Below are positions 18,247 to 30,521 of a stretch of DNA of 64,000 nt, piece after piece. The translations under genes and the position numbers were made by a program. The notes under the pieces were generated by a model. The model saw only the letters and a program-made list of their open reading frames with translations, searched no databases and was not told where the DNA came from. The DNA lies in NCBI GenBank assembly GCA_016713435.1, contig JADJPD010000005.1, positions 539,839-603,838 of the forward strand. Reading direction: 5' to 3'. The stretch's first letter is position 1. Each line of letters starts with the position of its first letter. This DNA comes from Gemmatimonadota bacterium. Lineage in GTDB: Bacteria > Gemmatimonadota > Gemmatimonadetes > Gemmatimonadales > GWC2-71-9.

Positions 18247-20545
18247 ATGGCAGTCCGCTCTGGTACCCTGCGCTTCCTCCAGCGCTTCCGAGTCAGCCAC
18301 CGGCTCTGGGGCATCAGCGTGTTCGTGGCGATCGCCGTCGGGGTGCTGCTCACGATCACCCTGAAGGCGGTGAACCAGCAGATCGCCACCACCAACCTGG
18401 AACGGGCCGGGGTCCGCTACCTGCGGCCGGTGGGCGACCTGTTTGCCCTGATCCCGGCGCGCCACCTGGCGGCGGTCACCGAGACCCCCGGGAGCCCGCA
18501 TCTCGCCTCCCTCGACTCGGCCCTCGCCGCGTCGATGGCCCTCCTCGACCAGGTGCAGTCGGACCATGGGCGGACGCTCCGGACCTCGGACGCCGACGTC
18601 GGGACGGTCCGCCGGGCGGTGGCCGGGGGCATCGACTCGCTGAGCCAGCAGCTGGCGCTCGCAGCCCTCGAACGCCTCAACGACACGGTGGGCGACAATT
18701 CCACCCTGGTGCTCGACCCGGACCTCGACAGCTACTACCTGATGGCCGTGGTGGTGGGGGTGATGCCCCGGATATATCGCCCAGGTCACGGCGCTGACCG
18801 AGGAGGGCCTGCGGGCGCCGCGGCAGCCGCCGGCCGTGATGGCGCTCCAGGCCGACCGGCTGGAGCAGGTGGGCCCGCCGGTGCTCAAGAGCACCCTCGA
18901 GCGAGTGATCGCGGCCGACCCGGCGGCCTACGGGACGAGTCCCAGCCTGGCGCCCGTGATGCGTTCCGAGGGGAGTGCGCTGATCTGGAAGCTGCGGAGC
19001 CTCCGCCGGCTCGCCCTCACCGCCAGCGAAGGCCTCACGGTGACCCCGGGCACCTGGAACTTCGAGGGCGGGGCGGCCCTGGAACAGAGCCGGCGCTACT
19101 TCCAGGCGGCCGCCACCGAGCTGGACGCGCTGCTCCGCATCCGGCTCGCGGCGCTGACCGCGCAGCGCAACCAGAGCATCGGCCTCGGGGTGGCGTTCTC
19201 GCTCGCGGCGTTCCTGCTGACCTCGCTGGTGCTGGCCAGCATCCACAGCCAGCTCGCGAAGCTGCTCCGCCTGCTCGACGGCGACGCGGTGGAAGCCTCG
19301 CGCCAGATCCAGGAGCTGCAGCACGACGGCAGCGCGCTCGGCACCTCGGCGGGGCTCATCATCACCTTCCTGCAGCAGCGCGACGCCTTGGTGGAACAGA
19401 AACGCCGGCTGGAAGCCGCGCAGGCCGAGCTGATCGAGGCGCGCGACCGGGCGGAGGCGGGCAACCTGGCCAAGTCGCGCTTCCTCGCCACGATGTCGCA
19501 CGAGCTCCGCACCCCGCTCAACGGGACCCTCGGCATGACGGAGCTGCTGCTCCAGAGCCCCCTCAATCGCGAGCAGAGGGAATGGGCGCAGCTGGTGCAG
19601 CGATCGGGGGGAGGACCTGCTGGGGCTGATCGAGGACATCCTGGAATTCGCGCGACTCGATGCCGGCACGGCGGGCGCGCCGGCGGCCGAGCCGATCGAG
19701 CTGCGGCCCTTCCTGGCCCGGGTGGTGGATGCCGAGCGGCCAGCGGCGGCCCGGAAGGGGCTCAGCCTGGCGCTCACCACGGACGCGGCGGTCCCGGCCC
19801 GGGTGGAGGGCGATCCGGCGCGCCTCGAGCGGCTCCTCGGGCACCTGCTCGACAACGCCGTCAGGTTCACGCCGGCGGGGGCGGTGTCGGTCACGGCCGC
19901 GGTGCAGGACGATGGCGCCGCCCGCCGCGCCTTGCGCTGCGCATCCAGGACACGGGTCCCGGGCTCCCCGCGAGCCTGGCGACCGGCACCTTCGAGCCGT
20001 TCCGGCAGGCGGACAGCTCCTCCTCTCGCGAGCACGGCGGAGCGGGCCTGGGGCTGGCGCTGGCGCACCGGCTGGCCCGGCTCCTGGGGGGCAGCCTCGA
20101 GTACACGGCGGTGCCGAGCGGCGGGAGCGCGTTCACGGTGGTGCTCCCGCTCCGCCCGGTGGAGGACGGGGAAGATGCCGCCCCGCGAGTCGTGGTGGCG
20201 GACAACAACCCCTTGATGCGCCTCCTGCTCTGCCGCCTGCTGGAGCGGACGGGCCATACGGCGGCGCCGGCCGCGGATGCCGCCGAGCTGGACCGGGCGC
20301 TGGCGCAGGGCCCGGCAGAACTGGTGTTCCTCGACCTGGACCTGCCCGGCCTTGCCGGGGCCGACCCGGTGGCGTGGGTGGGCGCCCGGACGCCGCTCGG
20401 GGCGCCGCCGGTGGTGGCCTTGCGCGCCGGCGCGGGCGACGCCACTCCCCTCCCGCCGCATGCCGCCGGGGAACTGGTGCTGCCCGTGACCGAGCCGGCG
20501 CTCCGCGCCGCGCTGGCCGGCTGGCGCGCGGCACCGGCGCGCTAG
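18247..20545 (+). CDS. Hybrid sensor histidine kinase (three frame breaks)
   Basis: About 766 codons. In order: a transmembrane helix near residues 17-36, an extracytoplasmic sensor region, a second helix (LGVAFSLAAFLLTSLVLA), a coiled-coil linker, HisKA with the phospho-acceptor histidine in FLATMSHELRTPLNG, HATPase (LLDNAVRFTP, DTGPGL, GAGLGLALAH) and a C-terminal receiver (VVVADNNPL, VFLDLDLPG). The receiver acidic pocket is weak (ADNN rather than DDN). The frame breaks near 18775, at a six-G run at 19606-19611, and near 19921. Correcting one base at each restores the family sequence, so sequencing error is likelier than decay. No separate response regulator is adjacent. Confidence 0.85.
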
Positions 20546-20845
20546 AGGCCCCGCCCGCTCCACGCGCCCGGTATCCGACCCTCCCCGCCGGGGGAGGCGT
20601 CCCTGCCCCGTCCGGCAGCAACCGCACTCCCTCCCGGGGCCATCCCGCCGTCTTGTCAGGCACGCGCCACCGGGTGGTGACGCATTCACGCATTACATCC
20701 CGATGACAATGCGAAGGCGCGTGACGGGAGTCACGGGGCCCGCGGCGGCGCGAGGCTATCTACGGGGCTCGCGCTGGCGGGGCCCCCCGCGCCTGCCGGC
20801 ATTGGCGGCATCCTTGAGCACTTTCGTGCACTGGAGAGACGGTTC
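20546..20845. other. Intergenic region upstream of the exported paralogue pair
   Basis: A 300-base gap between the kinase and the first paralogue. It contains a small dyad CGTGAC-GGGA-GTCACG at 20719-20735, which might be an operator, and otherwise no recognised feature. GGAGAG precedes the next start codon as a ribosome site. Confidence 0.35.
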
Positions 20846-21424
20846 ATGACCAAGCATCCTTCGCGTTCCCGTGCCCTGATCCCGGGCGCGGTGACGCTGC
20901 TCGTCCTCGCGGCCTTCACCCCCGGGCTCCAGGCGCAGGACACCACCTCGAGCGGCACCCGCTCGAGCACGACGACCATGGGCCAGGACACGACGCTGCC
21001 GTCGCAGCTCCGGCCGCTCTTCCAGGGGATCACGCTGACCCCGGACCTCCAGCGCCAGGCGACCGCGGTGTGGGAGCGGCATTCGGGCGGCGTGGGCGCC
21101 GGAGTCGGTGACTCGGCCGGCCGCCCCGGGATCCAGGGCAACGACACCATGCCCGCGCGGTCCGGCAGCACCAGCAACCCCGGGCGCGACATGATCACGC
21201 AGGCGCTCACCGACGAGCTGCGCGCGCTGCTCACGTCGCCGTCGGACAAGGCGATCTTCGACCAGAACGTGGCGTCGTACCGCAAGGGCATGGGCCACGA
21301 CATGCCGCACGACTCGGCGGGCCAGGATGGCAAGGACCACAAGATGCCGTCGCCGTCGGACACGAGCGGGACGGGCGGGACCAGCGGGTCCCAGCCGTCC
21401 CCGTCGCCGTCGGGGCGCCCGTAA
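20846..21424 (+). CDS. Exported Spy/CpxP-like paralogue 1
   Basis: A 192-residue exported protein with a signal peptide cut near LQAQD. The core has two helix pairs: LRPLFQGITLTPDLQRQATA and ITQALTDELRALLT. It ends in a long low-complexity Ser/Pro/Gly/Thr tail. The LTPxQ-like start and helical core recall Spy/CpxP periplasmic proteins, but the LTxxQ repeats are only partial. The next gene is a clear paralogue in the same operon, about 41 bases downstream. Confidence 0.7.
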   Translation: MTKHPSRSRALIPGAVTLLVLAAFTPGLQAQDTTSSGTRSSTTTMGQDTTLPSQLRPLFQGITLTPDLQRQATAVWERHSGGVGAGVGDSAGRPGIQGNDTMPARSGSTSNPGRDMITQALTDELRALLTSPSDKAIFDQNVASYRKGMGHDMPHDSAGQDGKDHKMPSPSDTSGTGGTSGSQPSPSPSGRP

Positions 21425-21464
21425 GGCCGCACCACGGCATCCTCGAGCCACAGGGAGTCATCGC

Positions 21465-22127
21465 ATGACGACACGCACCCCGCGTCTCCTCGCGCTCCTG
21501 GCCGGGACCGGCACGCTCGCCGCACTCGCGGCGGGCGTGCCGGTTTCGCTCCGGGCGCAGGACACCACCTCCACCGGCGGCAGCACGGCGCCGCAGACCA
21601 GTCCAAGGGACAGCACCGCGGGCAGCCCGACGGCGTCCCGCGACTCGATCCCGTCGGCCCTCGCCCCGCTCTTCGAGGGGATCCGGCTGACGCCGGACCA
21701 GCACCGGCAGGTGGCCGCCATCTGGGATCGCGCGTACAACGGCATGGGGGCCGGCGCGGCGGTGCCGGCGGCGGATTCCCTGCCCGCCTCGGGCGACAGC
21801 AAGAGGCCGACGAACGACACCACCAGCATGGCGGTGGGCCAACAGTCCACCCTGCGCCAGTCCCTGACGCAGGAGCTGCGCGCCGTGCTGACGAAGAAGA
21901 AGGACCTCCGGAGGTTCGACCGGAACGTGGAGAAGTTCAGGGCGGAACACGGCAGCGAGATGTCCGACTCGGTGCCGCAGGACAGGCGCCCGGCGGACTC
22001 GACCGCGCCGAGCCCTGCCGGCACGCGGGACACCACGGGTACCACGGGTGAGCCGACGGAACGGCCGAACCCGAGCCCGCCGCCGCCGTCGAGCGAACCC
22101 TCGGGTGATCCGACGGGCAAGCCCTGA
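21465..22127 (+). CDS. Exported Spy/CpxP-like paralogue 2
   Basis: A 220-residue exported protein with a signal peptide cut near SLRAQD. Its core matches the upstream paralogue segment by segment: LAPLFEGIRLTPDQHRQVAA and LRQSLTQELRAVLTKKKDLRRFD. Linkers and the Pro/Ser/Thr-rich tail differ. The tandem arrangement indicates duplication. It ends 24 bases before a strong bidirectional terminator. Confidence 0.7.
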   Translation: MTTRTPRLLALLAGTGTLAALAAGVPVSLRAQDTTSTGGSTAPQTSPRDSTAGSPTASRDSIPSALAPLFEGIRLTPDQHRQVAAIWDRAYNGMGAGAAVPAADSLPASGDSKRPTNDTTSMAVGQQSTLRQSLTQELRAVLTKKKDLRRFDRNVEKFRAEHGSEMSDSVPQDRRPADSTAPSPAGTRDTTGTTGEPTERPNPSPPPPSSEPSGDPTGKP

Positions 22128-22150
22128 CGCCGGGGCCACCGCGCCAACGA

Positions 22151-22183
22151 CAAGGGCCCGGGAGCGACGCTCCCGGGCCCTTG
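22151..22183. terminator. Strong bidirectional terminator
   Basis: A perfect 15-bp stem (CAAGGGCCCGGGAGC pairing with GCTCCCGGGCCCTTG) closes a three-base loop between the convergent paralogue-2 and FG-GAP genes. It is followed by TTG on one strand and preceded by GACAAG on the other. Confidence 0.88.
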
Positions 22184-22199
22184 TTGCCGTTCCCCGACC

Positions 22200-24033
<1,834 letters not shown>

Positions 24034-24037
<4 letters not shown>

Positions 24038-25176
24038 GGCCGCCCGTCTCCCCCGAGCCCGAGCGCCGTGGCGAAGCGCCCGACGGGGATCACCTGCCGG
24101 AGCGCGCCGGTGCGCGCATCGAGGAGCACCAGCGTGCCGTTGGCGCGGGAGGCGCCCTCGCCGGCATGCATGCCGTGGTGCATGGTGTCGGCCGCGGTCG
24201 GCGCGCGGGGCGCGAGCTGCCGGCCGTGGCTCGACACATAGACCGTGCGGCCGTCCCGGCTCACCCGGACCCCGTGCGGCTCGGCGAAGGCGGAGTCCTT
24301 GAGCTCGGCGGCCACCGTCCAGGTCGCCGCGTCCACCCGGGTCACGGCCCCGCTGCGCTGGTTCCCGAGCCAGACACTGCGGCCGTCGGGGCTCCAGGCC
24401 AGCTGGTAGCCGAAGGGGAGCACCGGCACCGCGTGCCGGAGGACCGGGAGCGGGCCGGAGACGTCGAAGTCGAGCAGCCGCGCGGTGAGCTGGGTGGAGG
24501 CGGCGAGCCGGCGCCCGTCGGGCGCCAGCTCGAGGGTGACGTAGGCGTGGAGCGGCCCGGGGACGTCCGCCAGCTCCACGCGCCCGGCGGTGTCCACCAC
24601 GGCCAAGCGGTTGTCGCCGAGGCCGGAGACGTAGAGGCGGCCGGAGAGGGAGTCGACGGCGATGCCGTGCGGGCGCGGCAGCAGGACGTCGAGCTCGTCC
24701 ACCAGGGTCATGGTGGAGCGCCGGATGATGCCCACGCTCGCCGGGGGGCTGACGGCCGTCATGGAGCGGCTGGCGTAGAGGCGGTCGTGGCGTGGGTCGA
24801 GCGCCAGCATCCCCGGCGTCTCCATGCGCGCCTGGCCGAGGAGCCGGTTGTCGCGGGAGAACTTGGCGACGGCGCCGTCACCGATCAGGGTGACGTACCA
24901 GGCGGCGCCGTCGGGCTCCGCCACCACGGCGTGCGGCTTGGCGTTGGGGGAGAAGCCGAAGTCCTGCAGGTCGACCGTCGCCACCACCGCGCCCGCGAGG
25001 GGCTCGATGATGGTGACGGTGGCCTCGTCCTGGTTGGGGACGTAGAGGCGGGGCGCGCCCGCGCGGCTCGCGGCCGCGGCGGGCGCCGTGCCCCCCGCCC
25101 CGCCCGCCGACGGCGCCGCACAGGCGACGCCGAGGGCGAGCAGGACGGGGAGCGCGGGGCGGACGGCCCGGGTCAT
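24034..25176 (-). CDS. YVTN/NHL-type beta-propeller lipoprotein
   Basis: A 380-residue lipoprotein (lipobox LALGVAC). The body is a series of propeller blades with the familiar signatures RLYVPNQDEATVTIIEP, HAVVAEPDGAAWYVTLIG, HGIAVDSLSGRLYVSGLG and VSRDGRTVYVSSHG. Such proteins are scaffold or binding proteins outside the cell. Its ATG overlaps the upstream gene stop as ATGA, and its own stop overlaps the next gene start as GTGA. Three propeller proteins are therefore made in a coupled manner. Confidence 0.85.
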
Positions 25177-27589
25177 GGCGTCATCGGGGCGCTCTGGTCG
25201 CGGAGGAGGAACAGCCCCTCGTACGCGCTCGAGACCAGGATGGTGCCGCTCTTGAAGTACGGGTAGTTGTTCCAGGTGCCGCCGAAGCCGGGGCCGTTGT
25301 CCCCGACGGGCACCACGTCGAAGAAGCCGACCTCCTTGGGGTTCAGGCGGTCGGAGATGTCGATGACGCGGAGGCCGGCCTGGTAGTTGGACTCGTACAT
25401 CCGGTCGCCGCGGATGTAGAGGTTGTGGTCGGTGGCCTTCGTCTCGCCGATGTACTCGCCGACGACCACGGGATCGTCCAGCTTGCTCACGTCGAAGATG
25501 ATGGTCCGGGTCCCCTTGGTGGCCTTCCCCTGCACCTCGTCGAGCTCGTCGTTGACGTAGAAGTACTTCTGGTCCTCGGTGAGCCACCCCTGGTGGATGT
25601 AGCCGAAGTCGGGGTAGCTGGCGCGGCCCACGGCCACCGGCTTGGCCTTGTCGGTGACGTCGCCGATGGAGAGGTGGGTCTCGTTGCCGCCGAAGCAGAT
25701 CTCGCGGTTGGTGTAGCGGGTATCGGGGCCGTGGTAGATGACGCACTGCACGTCGTGGCTGTACCCGGTGCCCGCGAAGCCGGTGCCCATGTCCTGGAAG
25801 CAGCCGAGGAAGACCGGCTTCCGCGGGTCCCGCGCGTCCACCATGTGGAGGCCGCCGCCGCAGGTCTCGCCGCCGGCGTTGGCGCCGGTGATGAAGACCG
25901 TGTTGGTGGCGGGGTTGGTGGCCACGTTGTGGGCGGCGCTCACCCGGTCGTAGGTGATGTCGGGGGTGAAGAGCTGCGGGGTGCGGACGTTGCGGAGCCG
26001 GGTCAGGTCGAAGACCTGCATGCCGTGCTTCGGCGCGCCGTCGGAGACGATGTACACCCAGTTCCCCATCACCTTGAACTCGCGCCAGACGGTGGCCGGC
26101 GCGGCCTCGGTCTTGGGCAGGTTGCCGAGATAGCGGGGCCGGGTGGGGTTGCTGACATCGAGGAAGCTGGTGCCGTCGGCGCGGCCCACGATTGCGTACT
26201 CCTTGCCGGTCTCCGGATCGGTCCAGCCCCAGACGGTGTTCAGGCGCGCGGTGCCGCCGCCCATCTCGGCGGTGGGCACCAGGGCCAGCAGGTTGGTCTG
26301 GCCGCAGTCGAACTCGCCCACCTTCCCGTCGGTGCACTGGGCTTCCTTGCCGGCGATGGCGGCGGGGCGGAAGACCTGGCCGCGGAGCGTGCTCTGGGAG
26401 GTGCGCCCGGCCGCGCTCCGCGCCACGATGACGGCGCGGACCTCGCCGAAGTCGGCGTTCCCCATGCCCGCCACCAGGAAGTCGGCGCCCGCGGCGAGGG
26501 TGCCGCCGAAGCCGCCCTGGATCTTGGTGCTGTCGTAGACCATCCGGGTGACGGCGGTCGCCACGCCGGCCGTGTCGAGCGAGAAGCGGAACACCGCGCC
26601 CCGGAACTGGTTGGCCCCCGGGGCCCCACCACCACGTCCTTGCCCGCCGACGCCAGCGCGCCGCCGAACTGCGTATTCGGGGTGCTCACGAACGGGAAGA
26701 GGCTCCCGCCCTGGTTCCAGCGCTTCTGGGCGGAGTCGTAGGTGAAGCGCGCCACCCGGCCCTGCCCCTGCGCAAACCCGGGGGCGCCGATGTACGCCGC
26801 GCCCTCGTGCAGCAGCACGGAGGCGCCGAACTGCGCGTTGGCGCGCTGCGCCCCCGGCGCGCCCTGCCCGCCGCCGATGGGCAGCTGCAGGGCCCCGCCC
26901 TCCTGCTTCCAGCTGCCGTCGGCGTCACGCCGGAAGATGTAGGCGGCGCCGGCGTTGGAATCGGCCTGCAGCGCGCCGACGAGGACGAGGTCCTTCTGCA
27001 GCGCCAGGGCGGCGCCGAAGCCCGTGGCGGGCTTGAGGCCGGCGGGCCGGAGCTTGGCCTCCTGGGACCAGGTGCCGTTGCTGCGCCGGAAGACGAAGAC
27101 GGCGCCGAGCATGCTGTCGCTCCGGGTGGCGCCGATGGCGGCCACGTCCCCGACGAGGGCCAGGGTGCGGCCCACGCGGTCGCCGTTCACGGCGCCCTGC
27201 GGGTTGAGGGTCGTGACGTAACGCCAGCCCGCGGTGGCCGTGGCGCGCTCGTAGACGTGCACCCGGCCCGGGGCGCTCGAGTCACTCGGACTCTCGGAGA
27301 CGAGCAGCGTGTTGCCGTCCACCGCGATCCGCCGGCCGAAGCCGTTGAAGCGGGTGGAATCGGGGCCGGCGAGCCGGCCGGCCTCACGCCAGGCCCCGCG
27401 GGCGTCGGGCTTGAACTGGTACACGAAACCGGTGGCGTACTGGTTGGCCGGCTGGCCAATGAAGACCTCACGCCCCGCCACGGCGGCGGCGGTGCCGAAA
27501 TTCGGTTCCTGGGCGGTAAGGGGAGCAAGCGGAAGGAGGGCCACGGCGAGCGGGACGAGCCGGGTCATGCGCAGGCGGGACAGCGCCAT
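25173..27589 (-). CDS. Choice-of-anchor-B/LVIVD-type exported protein (one frame break)
   Basis: About 805 codons. Signal peptide, then an FG-GAP-like N-terminal half (GFGRRIAVDGNTLLVSE, VGRTLALVGDVAAIGATR, FGASVLLHEGAAYIGAP). The C-terminal half has LVIVD-type units (SFLDVSNPTRPRYLGNLP, VFDLTRLRNVRTPQLFTP, LRVIDISDRLNPKEVGFFD), as in choice-of-anchor B proteins. The frame breaks near 26625 in a run of four Gs; one added G joins DVVVG to APGANQFRGAVFRF. An in-frame ATG at 27568 is an alternative start. It is first of the three coupled propeller genes. Confidence 0.85.
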
Positions 27590-27749
27590 CAGGGACTCCA
27601 GGGTTGGATTGGGACCGGGACGACGCGCAGCAAGAAAGCGGCGACTCGCACCAAACGGGAGGGGGAGCCGCGCGGGGTTTCGGGCTGCACCCGGGAGCAG
27701 CCCCGGGAGCGCAACCATGTTGCAGGAACGGACGTCGACGAGGTGCCCC

Positions 27750-28359
27750 TCAGGCGTGGCCGGCCCAGCTGGTCTCGCCCGGGGTGTATGGGACGCAGGG
27801 GTCGAAGCGGCCGGGCGCCTCGACATAGCGCAGGGCCTGCGTCATGCCGATCTCCGAGGTGAAGTAGCCGGAGAGGGTGAGCTCCTTGACCAGCCGGAAG
27901 TAATGCGGCGGGGCGCCGCTGGCACGCGTGTCCATGTAGCGCTTCTGCTCCCCGTCGAGCTGCTCGAGGAGCTCGTGCCGCTCGACGGGCGTGAGGGCCA
28001 GGAAGCCGCGGCTGGAACCGCGCCGTGGCCCGCGCCTCGAGCTGGCCCATGCCCTCGCGGAAGAGGCGTTGCTGCTCGGGGGTGTAGCAGTCGGTCACGA
28101 TCACGGCCATGTAGGCGCCCACCTGGGCAGCCTTAGCCCCCGGGCTCCGGGTGGCCGGGAGGATGGTCTCGGCCACCTCGTCCAGCCAGGCGATCTCCGC
28201 CCGCGAGAAGGGGGTGGCCGCCGGCTCGGCGAGCGCCACGCTGCGCGGGCGGCAGGCGCCGAGGAGGGCGGTCTCCGAGGCCAGGGCCGTGCCGCCGAGG
28301 AGGAGCCCGACGCGGCGGAGCATCTCGCGCCGGTCGATGGCGGGAAGCGGGGCGTCCAT
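27750..28359 (-). CDS. Tat-exported gluconate 2-dehydrogenase subunit 3-like protein (one frame break)
   Basis: About 203 codons. A twin-arginine signal (DRREMLRRVGLLLGG) ends in a lipobox-like LLGAC. The mature part (FSRAEIAWLDEVAETILPAT, YMAVIVTDCYTPEQQRLF) matches the small subunit of gluconate 2-dehydrogenase-type GMC complexes. The frame shifts near 28010, then continues as GFLALTPVERHELL through TLSGYFTSEIGMTQALRYVE to GETSWAGHA at the stop. It lies directly after the GMC gene and would help its folding, export or anchoring; the Tat pathway suits co-export of a folded flavoprotein. Confidence 0.85.
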
Positions 28360-28367
28360 GCGGGCTC

Positions 28368-30047
28368 CTAGAGGTTGCGGCGCTGCAGCTCGGCCACGGC
28401 GAAGTGGGCCGCGCGCGCGGTGAGCGCCATGTAGGTGAGGGACGGATTCTGGCAGGCACTGCTCGCCATGCAGGCCCCGTCGGTGACGAAGACGTTCGGG
28501 GCGTCCCAGACCTGGTTGTTGCCGTTGAGCACGGAGCTCCGCGGGTCCCGGCCCATGCGCGCCGTGCCCATCTCGTGGATGCCCATGCCGGGGGCGTAGC
28601 CGCTGTCGTAGGTGCTGACGTTGCGCACGCCCGCCGCCTCCAGCGACTCGGCCATGTCGGTCATCATGTCCTGCCGCATCAGCCGCTCGTTCTCGCCGGT
28701 GGCGCAGTCGATGGCGAGCACCGGCAGGCCCCAGCGGTCCCGCCGGGTCTCGTCGATCCAGACCCGGTTGTCGGGGCTGGGCAGCATCTCCCCGAAGGCG
28801 GTGGCCCCGATGCTCCAGGCGCCCGGCTGCGCCGCCGCGTCCTTGAAGGCCCCGCCAATGCCCAACTCGGCGACGGCGCGCCCCCAGCCGCTGCGCGAGG
28901 CGCTGCCCTGGTACCCGAAGCCACGCAGGTAGGGGCGCTTGTCGCCGAAGAGGTTCCGGTAGCGGGGGATGTAGAAGCCGGTGGGGCGGCGGCCGTAGTA
29001 GTACTGGTCCTCGAGGCCCTCGAGCGTGCCGCTGGCGCCGCAGCGGAAGTGGTGGTCCATGAGGTTCCGCCCGAGCTGGCCCGAGCTGGAGCCGAGCCCA
29101 CCCGGCCAGAGGTCGGTGGCCGAGCGGAGGAGCAGCCAGGTGGTGTTGAGGGTCGAGGCGCACAGGAACACGAGGCGCGCGGTGTACTCGGTGGTGGCCC
29201 CGCTCACCGCATCGGTGACGCGAACGCCGGTGGCGCGCCGCCTGTCCCGGTCGTAGGTGACCTCCGTGACGAGAGCGAAGGTGCGCAACGTCAGGCGCCC
29301 CGTGGCGAGCGCCGCCGGCAGGGTCGACGCCTGGGTGCTGAAGTAGGCGCCGAAGGGGCAGCCTAGCCAGCAGGCGTTGCGGTACAGGCAGGGCGTGCGG
29401 CCCGGGCGCGGGGCGGTGAGGTTGGCGGTGCGGCCGGGGATGATGCGACGCACGCCGCCGAACTGCTGGCGCAGGCGGTCCGCGACGACCACCTCCCCGC
29501 AGTTGAGCGGCATGGCCGGCTGGAACTCGCCGTCGGGGAGCTGCGCCAGCCCCTCGCGCGAGCCGGCGATGCCGGCGTGGCGTTCCACGTGATCGTACCA
29601 GGGCGCGAGGTCGGCGTAGCGGATGGGCCAGTCGGTGCCGACGCCGTCGCGGGCGTTGGCCTCGAAGTCGAACTCGCTCCAGCGATAGCTCTGGCGGCCC
29701 CACAGGAGCGAGCGGCCGCCCAGCTGGTAGCCGCGGTACCAGTCGAAGCGCTTCACCTCGGTGTAGGGGGCGTCCTTGTCCGAGGCCCACCAGTCGAGGT
29801 TCTTCTCGTTGAGCGGGTAGTCGCGCTTGAGGACCGGGTAGGCGTGCTCCATGGCCTGGGTGCGGCCGCCGCGGTGGGGGTACTCCCAGGGGCCCTTGGT
29901 GGCGTTGACGTAGTCCTTCACGTGCTCCACGTGCTTGCCGCGCTCGAGCAGGAGCACGGACAGGCCGAGCTCCGTCAGCTCCTTGGCGGCCCACCCGCCG
30001 GAGATGCCGGAGCCCACCACGATCGCGTCGAAATGCTGGGGAGGCAC
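28368..30047 (-). CDS. GMC-family FAD oxidoreductase
   Basis: A 559-residue GMC oxidoreductase starting at GTG. The FAD-binding Rossmann motif is VVGSGISGGWAAKELTELG near residues 10-28. A ferredoxin-like cysteine stretch (CLYRNACWLGCPFGAYFS) is typical of gluconate- and fructose-dehydrogenase-like members. The C-terminal catalytic region includes IHEMGTARMG and CQNPSLTYMAL. It has no signal peptide of its own and probably leaves the cell as a complex with the Tat-carried partner encoded next. It oxidises a sugar or alcohol; the substrate is unknown. Its start is one base after the stop of the NTF2-like gene. Confidence 0.92.
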   Translation of the reverse strand: MPPQHFDAIVVGSGISGGWAAKELTELGLSVLLLERGKHVEHVKDYVNATKGPWEYPHRGGRTQAMEHAYPVLKRDYPLNEKNLDWWASDKDAPYTEVKRFDWYRGYQLGGRSLLWGRQSYRWSEFDFEANARDGVGTDWPIRYADLAPWYDHVERHAGIAGSREGLAQLPDGEFQPAMPLNCGEVVVADRLRQQFGGVRRIIPGRTANLTAPRPGRTPCLYRNACWLGCPFGAYFSTQASTLPAALATGRLTLRTFALVTEVTYDRDRRRATGVRVTDAVSGATTEYTARLVFLCASTLNTTWLLLRSATDLWPGGLGSSSGQLGRNLMDHHFRCGASGTLEGLEDQYYYGRRPTGFYIPRYRNLFGDKRPYLRGFGYQGSASRSGWGRAVAELGIGGAFKDAAAQPGAWSIGATAFGEMLPSPDNRVWIDETRRDRWGLPVLAIDCATGENERLMRQDMMTDMAESLEAAGVRNVSTYDSGYAPGMGIHEMGTARMGRDPRSSVLNGNNQVWDAPNVFVTDGACMASSACQNPSLTYMALTARAAHFAVAELQRRNL

Positions 30048-30048
30048 G

Positions 30049-30504
30049 TCAGGGCTCCTGTTCGAGCGTCAGGTTGCCGTCGAGGTACTTGAGGTTGAAG
30101 CGGAAGCTGCTGATGCGCCAGTTCCCCTCCAGGCGAACGAGTGCGAAGTCGTAGCTGCCCACGAAGGTGCGGACGTTGCGGCCGCTCCGGGTGGGCCGGT
30201 AGTGGGTGGCGGTGCCGTAGCAGACCACGCTGGCCCCGTCCCCATGGACGCTCACCAGGAAGTTGCCGGCCTGGTGGTGCACGGCCTGGAGGGGGCGGAG
30301 CCCCTCCTCCCACGCCGCGGCCAGCTCCGCCCCGGTCATCTCGGCGGGCTCGCCGCCCGTGAGGCTCGTCATGTCCACGTGCAGGCGCGGGGCGAGGGCG
30401 GCGCGGACCATCTCCCAGTTCCGCGTGTCGGTACCCACGAAGAGCCGGGTGATGCTCTCGATGATGGCGTCCTTGGCCAGCAGGTCGTCGAGGGTCTTGG
30501 CCAT
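30049..30504 (-). CDS. NTF2/SnoaL-like protein
   Basis: A 151-residue cytoplasmic protein of the SnoaL/NTF2-like fold. It has an N-terminal helix pair (LLAKDAIIESITRLFVGTD, NWEMVRAALAP), then the curved sheet (VHHQAGNFLVSVHG, ASVVCYGTATHY, GSYDFALVRLEGNWRI). Members are small-molecule hydratases, isomerases or binding proteins. It is immediately upstream of, and probably coupled to, the GMC oxidoreductase, so it may act on the same substrate. The ATG at 30504 gives the normal length. Confidence 0.82.
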   Translation of the reverse strand: MAKTLDDLLAKDAIIESITRLFVGTDTRNWEMVRAALAPRLHVDMTSLTGGEPAEMTGAELAAAWEEGLRPLQAVHHQAGNFLVSVHGDGASVVCYGTATHYRPTRSGRNVRTFVGSYDFALVRLEGNWRISSFRFNLKYLDGNLTLEQEP

Positions 30505-30521
30505 GGGAAGTCCCTCCGGGA

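Noticed and set aside
27589..29994. 801-residue leftward frame spanning the GMC and small-subunit genes
   Set aside because: It only joins a shadow of the GMC gene to the first half of the frame-broken small subunit.
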